Below, piece by piece: positions 50,009-60,098 of a stretch of DNA of 64,000 bases (positions are counted from its first letter, which is position 1; the number at the start of each line of letters is the position of its first letter). The position numbers and the translations under genes are program-made. Under the pieces are notes generated by a model that ran no database searches, was not told where the DNA came from, and saw only the letters and a program-made list of their open reading frames with translations. Origin of the DNA: Laburnicola sp. R22_1 (Eukaryota; Ascomycota; Dothideomycetes; Pleosporales; Didymosphaeriaceae); the NCBI GenBank assembly GCA_014281115.1, contig JACONQ010000009.1, positions 1,054,001-1,118,000 on the forward strand. Reading direction: 5' to 3'.

Positions 50009-50240
50009 TTAGTGTATAGTATAACACTATAAAGGAAAGCTATGAGTGTGCTAAAAACGTATTAAAAAAAGGTAAAGCAGTAAGATAGGTTAGGCTAAGT
50101 AGGAACTATTTGTTAGCACGTGTAAACTAGCTCCTTATACTAATAATAAAGTAGTTAATTATAAGATATACTAGGTACTAAAGTTAATAATAATATAATG
50201 CGTAGCTGCTACCTATATAGTATAAAATACACAACTAGAT

Positions 50241-51273
50241 AAAAATTATCTATTTATACTACCTTTCTATCCTTATAAATATTTAATTACTAGTTAAGAC
50301 CTTAAAGTTAGTCTATACTATATCTATTCTTTACTCTAAAAACGCTATCGCTACTATATATAGTGTTGCGCCTCTACTTAGGAGATATAAATAATAATAA
50401 CGCAGCTAGGTATAATAGCTAGACGCTACTTAATATTAAAAACTGTATAGTCTATACTAAGAACCTATAAATAGCTGCTATAAAATTAGATTGCCATATT
50501 AAAGAGAAGCTATATTAAAGAAAATATATTGTTGTGTTTTTTTTCTTTGGCTATTTTCACTATAAGGGACGTTAGCTAGCCATAGTAAGCGTGTACGCTT
50601 AGTTATTAGTTATGTAATAAGTTATATAATATTAATTATATTAGTTAGGTACACTATGCCTATATATATATTAGTAACTACTCTATACTTATATAGTATA
50701 AGTATATATAATGTGTTACTATAGGCAGAACTATTAACTAGCTCCCTACAAGCCCACATAATAGGTTAAAATACTTCTTAGCAATACTACTTACTTATCT
50801 TATCCTTTGCCTTTTTCTCCTATTACTATATTAAACGTAATACTACAGCTAAACTAACTAACACAACTTATTCTTATACCTAGGGCACTTATTAAAGTGT
50901 ATATATAAGTTAATAAAGCTATAATCCTATTATATACTAAAAAGCTAAGAGATATATTTAAAGAAATAGGTATATATTATTTAAGAGGCCTACTAGACCT
51001 GCGCTAGGTGTAGATAGATCTTTAGATTATCTAGCTTAAGAAGATTAGCCTATAGCTACTATATAAGTAGTTATATAATAGTTTAGCGTACGTAGTATAT
51101 ATAGTAGGACTCTAGGACCTTTGCCTACTAAAAAAGCACCTTTAGAATAACTATAACTATCTTGCGATATATTACTATGCGTAGTTAACTACTATTAAAG
51201 AGAATAATAATAAGAGGTACACGTACTAGTACCTCTACTTACTTACTACTTGCAACACTATATAGATATACTA

Positions 51274-51312
<39 letters not shown>

Positions 51313-51810
51313 TAATAATAATAATAACGCAAACTAAGTCCTTTAAAAGAATAGGTAATAAAAGAGATAAAAGGAGCGTGCGTATAGCGACGCGACGCAG
51401 AGTAACCTAAGGGCTCTTGCTACTATTATCTATAAAGAGATATAAATAATAAACTATTGCATTACTGTATAATATTCATATTAAAATTTCTGTTAGAGTT
51501 AAAGAGAATATAAATCTTAGTAAGTAGAAGTCTAGAATTAGTGGGATAAGTCTTATAATATAGATTGCCTTATACTAGTTTAGATACAAAGTGCTTATAA
51601 TTATTAAGAATAAGAACTAGAAGAATATAAATATTTTTATATAGTAAAAGTCTAGGTTAGTAGCTATATCCTACTACGTAGCTTATAGTAATTACTACCT
51701 AAAGTTAGATCTCTAATTAATAGCTACTTGCTTTAAAGATAGTAGTTATACTAAGTAGATACTAAAGGCGTAGAGAATATATAAATACGCAATTATACTA
51801 TAAAATATTT
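50241..51810. other. AT-rich stretch, unclassified repeats
   Basis: No recognisable gene. Contains a fairly G/C-containing block at about 50,540-50,620, an imperfect palindrome around 50,670-50,710 (a TAGTATAAGTATATA region), and a plus-strand stretch at 50,930-51,240 that reads as hydrophilic but stop-broken protein (for example RGLLDLR near 50,990). I cannot assign it. Confidence 0.35.
51270..51327 (+). repeat. (TAA)n microsatellite
   Basis: About 18 units of TAA with one interruption. Confidence 0.95.
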
Positions 51811-52200
51811 ATAGGTAATAGGTAAAGTAAGGCTAGTAAAGTATTAGAGTGCTATTTAGTATTAGGAGTAGGGGACCACGCGCGCAATTTATTATATATT
51901 ATAGTAGTAGTAGTAGAGTGTGCGTGCATGCATATAGTAGATTATCTATTATCTAGTAATATAATAGTGGGCGAGTAAGTTAGGATATTATTGTTGTAGG
52001 GTTAGTTATCTTAGAAGCTAGAGAAGGCGTTAGAAAAACTTTAACGCGCTCTAGTTCTAGGGCTTAGCACGCACGTAATATTATATAATATTATATAGGC
52101 GCTAGAAACGCAATAAAAAAAGTAGTAATTAAATATAGTAGGGCTACTTAAAAACTAATAAGTAGAGGCAGTTTATACTCCTGTCTAGAAGGGATAGAGA
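51811..52200 (+). repeat. Repeat R5, copy b
   Basis: Near-duplicate of 52,615-53,275 and inverted copy of 60-470. It keeps an uninterrupted version of the site where F4-e is inserted in copy c. Confidence 0.7.
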
Positions 52201-52204
52201 TATA

Positions 52205-52546
52205 ATAATTAGTTTAATTAAGGTAGTAAGACTCTTAATTATTAGATATATAGGTATTCTTAATAAGATATAATAGAAAGTAGTATAGTTAATTAATTAA
52301 TTATATTGGCTATACTAGAGAAGCTTAGCTATTATAAGAAGTATCTATCTAATATTAAGATATACTAGTACTATTTAGAATAGTATAGGGGCAGTGTAAA
52401 ATAGTAGTGCGCCAGCCTCTTTTAATTTTATAGTAAAAATACTATAATTTACACTAACTACTAGTGTGTAAAGGCTATATAATTAGATACACCTACACAC
52501 TATAATTTATAGTAAAATCACAGTGATTTATAGAGACTATCTATCT
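52205..52546 (-). repeat. Copia LTR relic with primer-region flank
   Basis: On the minus strand it ends with an LTR edge followed by ATTAAGAGTCTTACT, the same post-LTR sequence as copia-1 and copia-2. The block around 52,380-52,415 matches the copia-1 LTR core ('cagtagtgcgccagcctc'). It separates R5 copies b and c. Confidence 0.7.
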
Positions 52547-52614
52547 AATAGAATAAATAATAGAGATATAGTAAATATATAAATATATACTTATACTATA
52601 GAACTTCTATAGAT

Positions 52615-53275
52615 AATAGATAAAGTAAGGCTAGTAAAGTATTAGAGTACTATTTAGTATTAGAAGTAGGGAGCGCGCGTGTGTAATTTATTATATATTA
52701 TAGTAGTAGGGTAAAGTAGGAGTTCTAAGTAGTTAATTATCTAGTAATATAGTAAAAGGTTATAAGGTAGTGTTAATTATCTAGCAACGTAGTAAGTAGG
52801 TAAGCAAGTTAGGGTATTATTATTGTAGGGTTAGTTGTCTTAGAAGCTAGACAAGATATTAGAAAAACTTTAATACGCTTTAGTTCTAGGGCTTAGTATA
52901 TATATAATATTATATAACATTATATTAATCTCTAGTCGCGAATTTTATATTGCGTACGCGTAGGCAACTACGCGTTACGTTATTAACTACCTCTAGTATA
53001 AGGGACTAATTTATACGTGCTAACAAATAGTTATAATAAATAGTCTCTAGCCTACCCTATTTCTAAGCTACTTTATCTTTAATATATTTTTAGTACACCT
53101 ATAGCTTTCCCTTATAGTGTTATACTATATACTAAATGGTCTGCGATATTTCTCTCCTAGATAATATTATATAGGCGCTAGTAACGTAATAAAAAAAAGT
53201 AGTAATTAAATATAGTAGGGCCACTTAAAAACTAATAAGTGGAGGCAGTTTATACTCCTGCCTAGGAGGGACTAG
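52615..53275 (+). repeat. Repeat R5, copy c, interrupted by F4-e
   Basis: Matches R5 copy b on both sides of the F4 insertion at 52,926-53,160. Confidence 0.7.
52926..53160 (+). mobile_element. F4 element, copy e (235 bp)
   Basis: A 12-bp duplication with one transition (52,914-52,925; 53,161-53,172). Ends 'tttctctcctag'. R5 copy b shows the empty site. Confidence 0.75.
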
Positions 53276-53284
53276 TAAAGTATA

Positions 53285-53389
53285 TATTATTAATTAACTA
53301 CTTAGGAACAGAATAATAAAGGCTTTTATCTTAAATAATATAATAAAAAAAACAAAGCCCCCTACTTAGTAATTAAAAAGAGTGTAAAT
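53285..53389 (-). mobile_element. F3 short element, copy f (105 bp)
   Basis: A perfect 12-bp duplication (53,273-53,284; 53,390-53,401). Hairpin region retained in mutated form. Confidence 0.8.
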
Positions 53390-53433
53390 TAGTAAAGTAT
53401 AATAGTTATATATAATAAAAGTATAGTTATAGT

Positions 53434-53535
53434 TGCTCTTTTTAATTACTAAGTAGAGGGCTCTGCTTTTTTTATTATATTATTTAAGATAAAAGCCTTT
53501 ATTATTCTACCCCTAGGTAGTTAATTTAATAACAC
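53434..53535 (+). mobile_element. F3 short element, copy g (102 bp)
   Basis: A perfect 11-bp duplication (53,423-53,433; 53,536-53,546). It is the last recognisable mobile element before the GC-balanced region. Confidence 0.87.
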
Positions 53536-53599
53536 ATAGTTATAGTATTGAAACTTTAGTTTAGTTCTTTATAAGTTATATATTACCTAAAAAAAAATT

Positions 53600-53640
53600 T
53601 AGCCCTTTTTACTAATAAAATTGTATTAGTTGCAACAATT
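53600..53640. other. Border of the AT-rich island
   Basis: Base composition changes within a few dozen bases from AT-rich, TpA-dominated sequence to GC-balanced sequence with normal codon structure. No telomere or satellite marks the change. The first sequence on the gene side is a truncated gene. Confidence 0.85.
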
Positions 53641-53785
53641 GTCTATGTCAACGTATTCTTGTAGGCTGGGCTGGCTTCCTGGGCTGGATTGATCTTGTTG
53701 GTTCTGTTGTGGATCGTTTGCTTTTGGGTCGGTTGACGGGTCCTGCTCTGGTGGGGCGTGTCGGGTCTTCGGTGGGTGTTGTGCC

Positions 53786-54310
53786 TCAAAATATCCCTGG
53801 ATCTCCTTGCCAGAGGCAAAGAACTGTGTCCAATCGGGCTTGGGGTCCCAGGTAAAGTTGTAGTCGTGTGATGGGATGTCGCAAGCTACACCCGGATACG
53901 TGTTCTCGTACCAAGTTCCACCGAACATGGGGTTTTTCTCGAAGAGCATCAACTCCCAAGATCCAGGGACGAGCATTTCTCTCCATCTTGTACGCCAGGC
54001 AGAGACCAGACGCGCCAGCACCCGCGCATGCCCTCCGTAGCTTACTAGGCTTCGAGTGATATTGCTGCAGAATCCTGTACTCGCCTTCTGGGTTGGCCGG
54101 TGGGTAATCGTACATCGCGGCGATGCCATTGACGTCGTTGATGGCAGTTGGCATCTCCGAGGGAGCCATTGTGGGTTCTGGCTTTGGTGAAGGTTCTGGC
54201 TTCGGTGGAGCGTCGACGGAGAAAGTGCCGGCGGCGGAAGCGTTCTCCTGCTTCTTGTCGCGCGCACCAGTTGGGGTAAGCCGGAGGTAAGTAGATAGGC
54301 GTTTGAGCAT
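53786..54310 (-). pseudogene. Baeyer-Villiger-type flavin monooxygenase, N-terminal remnant
   Basis: On the minus strand the first frame (from 54,310) carries an N-terminal extension, YDYPPANPEGEYRILQQYHS, and the FAD-binding Rossmann start GAGASGLCLAYKMERN. A second frame then takes over near 53,975 and reads FEKNPMFGGTWYENTYPGVA, then DYNFTWDPKPDWTQFF and KEIQGYFE. Together they match the first 120-150 residues of FAD-dependent ketone monooxygenases (GXGXXG and GGTWYENXYPG). The frame changes once, and homology stops after GYFE near 53,785, where a Pro/Gln-rich sequence of unknown origin runs to a stop at 53,626. The NADP domain, fingerprint motif and C-terminus (normally more than 350 further residues) are absent. 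The enzyme would oxidise a ketone to an ester; this remnant cannot. Alternative: an assembly error explains the frameshift but not the truncation. Confidence 0.8.
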
Positions 54311-54366
54311 GGTACGCAGTAGACAGTAGTATACCTGGACAGTGTCTTATAACAGATCAAGTTCAC

Positions 54367-54650
54367 TGAAACACTTAGACCACCAACGCATGACGATCAG
54401 ACTTTCTTCTGGAGTCTTTAACCGTTCCTCGAGGTTGGCCATCGATAGTACCGCGTGCTGGGCTATCGGAAGGACTCCAGCGGCGCCTGCTTAACGTGAG
54501 CCGCGACGTGTGGCCACAACGCGGTCGAGCCATATTAAAGCTGCTTTTCACAAGTAGGCGGTACCAGGGCAGATGGTATGGTATAGTATGTATGATCTAG
54601 CTAGCTATCTAGTGTGGGATCGGCCTAAAGGCTCGCCCGGGGCGCCAAGC
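54367..54650. other. Interval without gene between two gene remnants
   Basis: GC-balanced, no supported ORF. It may contain former promoter sequence, since the remnants on either side point away from each other, but the right-hand remnant lacks its 5' part, so this is not an ordinary divergent promoter. Confidence 0.4.
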
Positions 54651-55120
54651 CCTGGTTCCTGCCACAAGGCGCAATTCAAGCGTGTATCCGGCTTCATCGA
54701 GCGAGGCCAACAAGGCCAAAGCAAGTGCTCGTTGGCGGTCAACGAATCGGAGACAAGGGCTTCTACATCGAGCCGACCGTGTTCACAGACGTTGATGTCG
54801 ACTCTGAGATTCACTGCGAGGAGATCTTCGGTCCTGTGTCCGTCGTTCGATCGTTCAAGACGGAAGAGGAAGTTATGAAGCTTGCCAATAATACGGACTT
54901 TGGTCTTATGGCTGGTGTCTTTACGCAAGATATCAACAAGGCACTGCGGATCGCGTCTGACTTTGAATCGGGAATGGTGGGCATCAACTGCGTATCTCTC
55001 ATGTTCGGTGTAACACCCTTTGGTGGTACCAAGCAGAGTGGTACTGGACGGGAAGGCGGTATCCATGCGTTGAAAGCGTTCATGGAGACGAAGACTATTA
55101 TGGTTAATCTTACATATTAA
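54651..55120 (+). pseudogene. Aldehyde dehydrogenase, C-terminal remnant
   Basis: The first frame gives HKAQFKRVSGFIERGQQ (54,660-54,712). The reading then shifts by one base into an open frame at 54,725-55,120: LVGGQRIGDKGFYIEPTVF, EEIFGPVSVV, FGLMAGVFTQDINKAL, PFGGTKQSGTGREGG, ending before a natural-looking TAA. This is the last third of a class ALDH (about residues 345-497 of 500). The catalytic Cys and Glu and the NAD-binding N-terminal two thirds are missing, and nothing upstream supplies them. An intact ALDH oxidises aldehydes to acids with NAD(P)+. The frameshift plus 5' loss make this a pseudogene. The C-terminal motifs are well conserved and carry no RIP-type stops, so the loss looks recent or due to deletion rather than RIP. 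Confidence 0.85.
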
Positions 55121-56032
55121 GTTTGGTGGGATTGTTATTTACATGCACTGTCACGATATATGAACGAATGTTCGAAGTCACTTGGCCTTGGTGCTGGTCG
55201 ATCAATACTACCTTGGTGATCGGGGATCCCAATCTAAGCGAAGTTATCCTAGGTGTTATTGCGACATCACATTTTATATACGCATTGTTTTGGCGCTCGT
55301 TCGCTGTGGGGACGGGCTATTTGAATGTCGGGATGGTACAGTATATTCTATCAAGACGATGGGGGAAGTTTTCGAGCAGTTGAATAGTGTGAATGGGGGT
55401 CGGTTGGCGTGAAGAGGACGCTCGTGGAAGTAGAATTGATGGTCTTGCGATGGTTGGTTTTCAGGCCAGACAGGAGCTCGTGACAGGAGAGTCGGGGCAG
55501 CATTCAGGAACTATGGTATCTGTTTAAGGGTTTGACGAGCGCATCGGCACTGACTAAACTTATAAACATGGAAGGCATTAGTTACTGTCGCAAACAACAG
55601 TTCTGAGATTATATTATTGGTTTGTATAAGTTGGTTTGAACTCTGGGTGAACTCTTTCCCGTCCATTTTCGGTTCAGAAGGCGATAACGTATGTACACGA
55701 GCGACGGAATGCCTTGAGCAGCTTATGTGTCATGAATGAGCGTAACATGTTCCAATTAGCTTATCCAGCGCAGAACAACAAGTCAGAGGGATTAGTTGAA
55801 GATGTTGAGGTATTTAGATTACTCCAAGTTTCGAAAGTAATGAAATTCGGGTTGCAGCGTCAATTATGTATCATAGAGAATCGTGACGCTCAACAATTCG
55901 AGTGTAGGGGAAGGCGATAAGGACATGGCGTTCTGAATATATTAAGTGAGCAGATATCAACCTAGAGAATGTAGGCACTAACCTTGCCAGTAGATTGCTG
56001 CTTCAGCAGAGTGTTGTACGTATCCAAGCTCT
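55121..56032. other. Interval without supported gene
   Basis: Two overlapping plus frames (55,123-55,383 and 55,182-55,412) exist. The second ends DGTVYSIKTMGEVFEQLN, then SVNGGRLA and a stop, which looks protein-like and might be the last exon of a lost gene. I do not recognise it and no upstream exon is evident. The rest holds only short frames. Confidence 0.4.
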
Positions 56033-56920
56033 TTACAGGTTGAAGTAGCGTTGCGGGCTGCCAATGAGCTCTGGCTCAACGGCAGCATGCATGTATTTGC
56101 TGACGATAATTTTAGGCTTCGATCCCGGGGCGGGCTGCAATTTAGGTGCAGCTGGAAACTTCTTCTTATCCACTTCGATGGTACGTTCCTGGAATTGTTG
56201 CTCCATTCCATTGCCTAGTCTCGCGATCTGCGCAGCGGAAGTGAGGGTTTCTTCGCCTAATGAGATAGCACGCCCGACCGGGCTGCCGAAATCGCTTTGT
56301 TCGCCTTCTAGGGAGGTAGGCGTTTGAGGTAGCAGGGAATAGCGATTCGTGTTAGGCAGGCCCCATTCAAAGTCGAAGCCTGAGAAGGGTTGCGGGGTGC
56401 GTAAGAATTCACGAGCACTGATTGGCGATTCTGAGTTTTGTGCGAAGTTCTGGCATGCTTGCCACCAGTATGAAGCTTCAGGTGATAGTAGATTATTGTT
56501 CCGAGGCGAAGGCGCATCATGACGCTCTGGAGCGTAAGGCGTAGCCTTTGGTGAGAGTTCTTCGACATTATTATTAGATCCGTACTTAAGGTGCGAGCGA
56601 CGATGTTGGAAATCCAGCATAATTGAGCCGTGGGACGCTAATCCGGTCTGTGTATTTTGTAGCATCTCCCCGAGCAAATCGATCGACCGTCGCAATTGCG
56701 ATTTCGTCGTGGACCAGGAGGATCGCTTTGGGTTCATAGCGACGGATGAGCGCGAAAAGCTCGAATTAGTGGGACTGGGTTCGATGAGGTGGATCTTGGG
56801 TTCTTCGGTGAGCTCTCTCATGGCCACACCAGGTAGATAACTCATGTCGTAGGTTGTAGAGCCGTCTTCGACCGATGGATAGGCATGGGTCGGTAGTGGA
56901 GATCCAGCTGTTTGTAGCAT
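56033..56920 (-). CDS. Hypothetical Ser/Pro-rich protein
   Basis: A single open frame of 295 codons if started at the Met at 56,920 (MLQTAGSPLPTHAYPSVEDG); an in-frame Met ten codons upstream (56,950) is possible. The protein is rich in Ser, Pro, Asn and Gln, with no signal peptide, membrane segment or known domain visible. It has a basic patch near residues 60-80 (NPKRSSWSTTKSQLRRSIDL) and a C-terminal block (DKKKFPAAPKLQPAPGSKPK, then HAAVEPELIGSPQRYFNL) that is less biased and may be the conserved part. The composition suggests a mostly disordered nuclear or cytoplasmic protein, but that is inference. No intron is needed. I do not recognise the family. Confidence 0.6.
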   Translation of the reverse strand: MLQTAGSPLPTHAYPSVEDGSTTYDMSYLPGVAMRELTEEPKIHLIEPSPTNSSFSRSSVAMNPKRSSWSTTKSQLRRSIDLLGEMLQNTQTGLASHGSIMLDFQHRRSHLKYGSNNNVEELSPKATPYAPERHDAPSPRNNNLLSPEASYWWQACQNFAQNSESPISAREFLRTPQPFSGFDFEWGLPNTNRYSLLPQTPTSLEGEQSDFGSPVGRAISLGEETLTSAAQIARLGNGMEQQFQERTIEVDKKKFPAAPKLQPAPGSKPKIIVSKYMHAAVEPELIGSPQRYFNL

Positions 56921-56950
56921 GGTTGAAATGGCGTGAAGAGTTAAAATCAA

Positions 56951-57974
56951 TAGAGAGAACGAGAAGGGAACGCCCAGCGTGCGAGAAGAGAATGACGCAG
57001 TTCAACCAGCTATCCACAATCCGACCTAGGTAACTCAGGTCTTTAAGCAGTTCCACTCCACCTAAAGTTTCTTTCTCCAAACGTCAAGGAGTCAAAAGCT
57101 AGACCGTTACAGGCGTGCAATTGACACCAAGATTAGATCTTGACAAATATGGGGACCTTCTCGGGAGGACTAAGGAACAACACGCTCTAGGACGCTCCGC
57201 CGAGAGGAACCAAGAGCCCTGGCGCCTGGTTTTGGCATCCTCGTCGCTGAAGGCAAGGTGTTTCAAACGTTGGTGTTGTAAACTTCTATCGTCGCATGTT
57301 TCAGTGATGGAGTTGTGGTTGCGTCAGCATCTGGAACCATCACGCCACACGTGATCGCGTATTTATCGATACGGACACCTAACGCGGTACCAGCGATTTT
57401 GACATTTCCATCTCGACTTCATCAACATATACGTTGACATAATACATGCAGCTGAGTACTTTCAGTTGACTACCTTTTTCCGACAATAGCACATTGGCAG
57501 AAGCGCACCAATGAAGCCTTTCTCTTCAAAACGAAGCACCGTCTCCAACTCGTTCATTTTCAATCACCAGTCAACCACTGCGCCCTCATATTGCGCAACA
57601 CCCAAACTAAGCACAACTTGCTGGCACAGAAGGATCTCGAGGTTCAGTTCACCATATCATGGCAACGACGCTTAAGAACACTGATTTCCATGATTCGCTA
57701 TGTAGCCGTTGCTAGCAGGCACCGTACATCGTCTTTTGAGGACTTTCCTAGACCAGCCAATGCATCATCTATCGCAGGAACCCTACACCAACCCACCACA
57801 TCTTCGTCAGCGGCCACTCTTCTCTCTCCTTCATTTCCTCGTCCTTCCACTCATGCGGCCTCACAAGCCCTGGCGCATGCTTCGGCTCCCCACTGTGGCC
57901 GATCCCAATCGCGCCCTTTTTTTACGTACTTTGGCTGTTGAACCTTAGTTGTGCTTGCTGTTAAGTCTCATAAT
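56951..57974. other. Interval without supported gene
   Basis: Two overlapping plus frames at 57,591-57,941 and 57,709-57,948 are Pro/Ser/Leu-rich and cover the same DNA. Neither resembles a known protein and they could be chance frames in a C-rich stretch. An untranslated 5' region for the minus-strand gene at 56,920 probably lies at 56,921-57,100. Confidence 0.4.
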
Positions 57975-58805
57975 CTATAAAAGGTTAGGTCGACTATAAA
58001 CGGATATGAATGAATGAATAAAAAGCCCTGGCGCCACAACGTCCCACCCGTCCATCATCAATACAATCTCCTCCCTCGTTCTCAGTACCACTGGCATAGG
58101 CGTCACCTTATACACATCAACCAAGCCCCTTAACCCCTCCAAACTCCTCCCATCATTGCTCGCATGCGTTATCACAAATGCGCTCCCTTTGGCCAATTTC
58201 TGTTTCCAGTACTCCAAGACAGGCGTGTATTGCTCAGATTTGAGGAAGTGGACCTGCGCAATCATCATGATAGCAACAGGCCTTCCGAAATCAATCACCC
58301 GTTGCGTCTAGGCATGCGCAGAAATCGTCTCTGGTTCAAGTGCGCTCGTCCGAATCATGCCAACTTGCTCCTCCCACCCTGTCTCACAGATGATCTCGTT
58401 CCCTTCTTCCACGACACTATCTTTGATATCTACGTATAAAATTATGGCTTTCGGATCGATCTGGAGCGCAGTCTCGTGGGTACTACCAGCCGTAGGAAGT
58501 CCAGAGCCCATATCGATGAATTGCGTAATGCCGTTATGCGCAAGCCATCGCACTGCTCGGCGCAGAAACATGCGGTTCTCGATGGCCATGGGTATGATGT
58601 CGGGGAAGTCTTTTGCAACTTGCCCCGCAGCGAGACGGTCGATTTCATAGGAGTGTGTGCCGCCTAGGTACCAGCCGTACATGCGGGATACGACGGGGCG
58701 CGTGGGAGATGGCTTGGAGGGGTCATCGAGACCTTTTTTGTGGGGTTTGGATGCCGTCCTGGATGGATAGTTTTGACTCTTTGGATGGACGTGGTGCGTC
58801 GCCAT
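57975..58805 (-). pseudogene. SAM-dependent methyltransferase, DUF574/Methyltransf_19 type, with one in-frame stop
   Basis: From the ATG at 58,805 the frame reads 165 codons, meets TAG at 58,310-58,308 and continues in the same frame for 110 codons to TGA/TAA-type termination at 57,975, giving a 275-residue product if read through, the usual family length. Motifs are RMYGWYLGGTHSYEIDR (residues 41-57), ENRMFLRRAVRWLA (76-89), the SAM-binding GITQFIDMGSGLPT (92-105), ILYVDIKDSVV (122-132), and after the stop RVIDFGRPVAIMMIAQVHFL and GSAFVITHASND. This family is mainly known from actinobacteria, so bacterial origin is possible. The stop sits between HA and TQRVIDFG; a CAG-to-TAG change, the RIP-preferred CpA-to-TpA, would explain it. 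An alternative is a 57-nt in-frame intron with a poor donor (GTTGGC) ending at this TAG, but that would remove conserved sequence. Function of the family is not well defined. Confidence 0.8.
58308..58310 (-). other. Premature TAG in the DUF574 methyltransferase
   Basis: An in-frame stop with conserved sequence on both sides in the same frame and no frameshift. Consistent with C-to-T at a CpA on the coding strand. Confidence 0.8.
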
Positions 58806-58986
58806 GGTGGTCGGATGCTGTCCCTGGAGTTGCTGTCTTCATGCGGTCTACGTAAGTGATGTGTATCTTCCATAATCAAAGTGATTTGATTACTTGACTG
58901 ACATCTTCTTGCTACTGCCTCATAGTACTGCGAGGTCCGTTGCTTACTAGCATTGTTACACCGCAGGTTTCAACCGGCACGCTCGA

Positions 58987-60098
58987 TCACTCCTTCTTCC
59001 ACCCCACCCCAACAATACCTTCCATGTTCATATACACAATGCTCTCTTCACCCCCCGCCTCCCTCACAGCTTCTTTCCTCAACTCACCCAGCACCTCCTT
59101 CAACAACCTCTCTCTATCCTTTTCATCCCACCACGCAGCGATCAACGTCATCAGCATCGTCATCCCCTCCACGAACTGCGCCTTTTCACACCATTAATCA
59201 GCCACAGTACGAGAATTGCCCAGCGAACTTGAGGATACTCACCGGCGTCCCATACGGGACTTTCTTCCTCTCCTGCACCGTCGACACATCCACGAACCCC
59301 GCCCCTCTAAGCTGCTCCTCCACATACGATGCGTCGTTCCAAGGACGATCCTGCTGAATACGAGCTACAATCTCTTTGTACGAACTACACACCTCACCAT
59401 TAGTACAAATCCGTGTCTCGCACAAGGGAAGTACTTACGGCAGCTCCGGCGGAGTCGGCAAATTCCCAACCGCCCTTTTAACCATCTCATACCACGGTAG
59501 TTGCGCCCACGTGGTAATGCCAACGAAACCGCCCGGTTTAAGCAGGTCAAAACACGACTTCAGCACACCCGGCGGGAAATGGAAGATGATTGCGTTGGCG
59601 AAGACGTGTGTGAAGGTGCGGTGCGGGAGTTGTATGTCCTGTAATACGCAATGCAACGCAACTTGTCAGCTTTCCGTCCTCTTCTCACACACAAACCCAC
59701 CATAAGAACAGAACAGGACAACAAAAGACAAAAACAAGACATACCCCGGCATCCACCCTCTCAACCCTCAACCCACCCCACCCCTCCCTCTCCCCCCTCT
59801 CCTTCGCCCACTTCAACATACTTTCACTAATATCGCCCCCCAACACACGCACAAGCCCCCACTTCTCCCGCGGCACCTTCGCATAAAGCGCAGCTACCAC
59901 CGCGCCCGTCCCGCACCCAAGATCCAACGCGTGCATCTCGGTAGAAAGATTGGCGACGTCGCATTTGTCCAGGAAGATGTCGGCGTACGGCCGGGTTGCG
60001 GCCTCGCCGCGCGCATACTTGGATGCTATGTCGTCGGCTTGCCAGCCGTCGAGGGTTGCTTTGCGCATGGCTGCTGCGTGTTGGGGAGAGGCGGACAT
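58987..60098 (-). CDS. Class I SAM-dependent methyltransferase (UbiE/Methyltransf_25-like), four exons
   Basis: Proposed exons: 60,098-59,745, 59,638-59,439, 59,384-59,243 and 59,181-58,987, giving 296 residues. Introns are 106, 54 and 61 nt with donors GTATGT, GTAAGT and GTGAGT; intron 2 has a TACTAAT branch site. The third acceptor could instead be six bases further on, losing two residues. Exon 1 starts MSASPQHAAAMRKATLDGWQ and carries SAM motif I (ALDLGCGTGAVVAALYAKVP, residues about 57-76) and motif II (GGDISESMLKWAKERG, about 87-102). Exon 2 has FANAIIFHF and LLKPGGFVGITTWAQLPWYE. The last exon is helical (MLMTLIAAWWDEKDRERLLK). No signal peptide or membrane segment, so cytosolic. The family methylates small molecules; enzymes of this shape are common in fungal secondary metabolism. 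The substrate is unknown. A TATATATA at about 60,139-60,147 lies some 40-50 bp upstream of the ATG. Confidence 0.85.
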
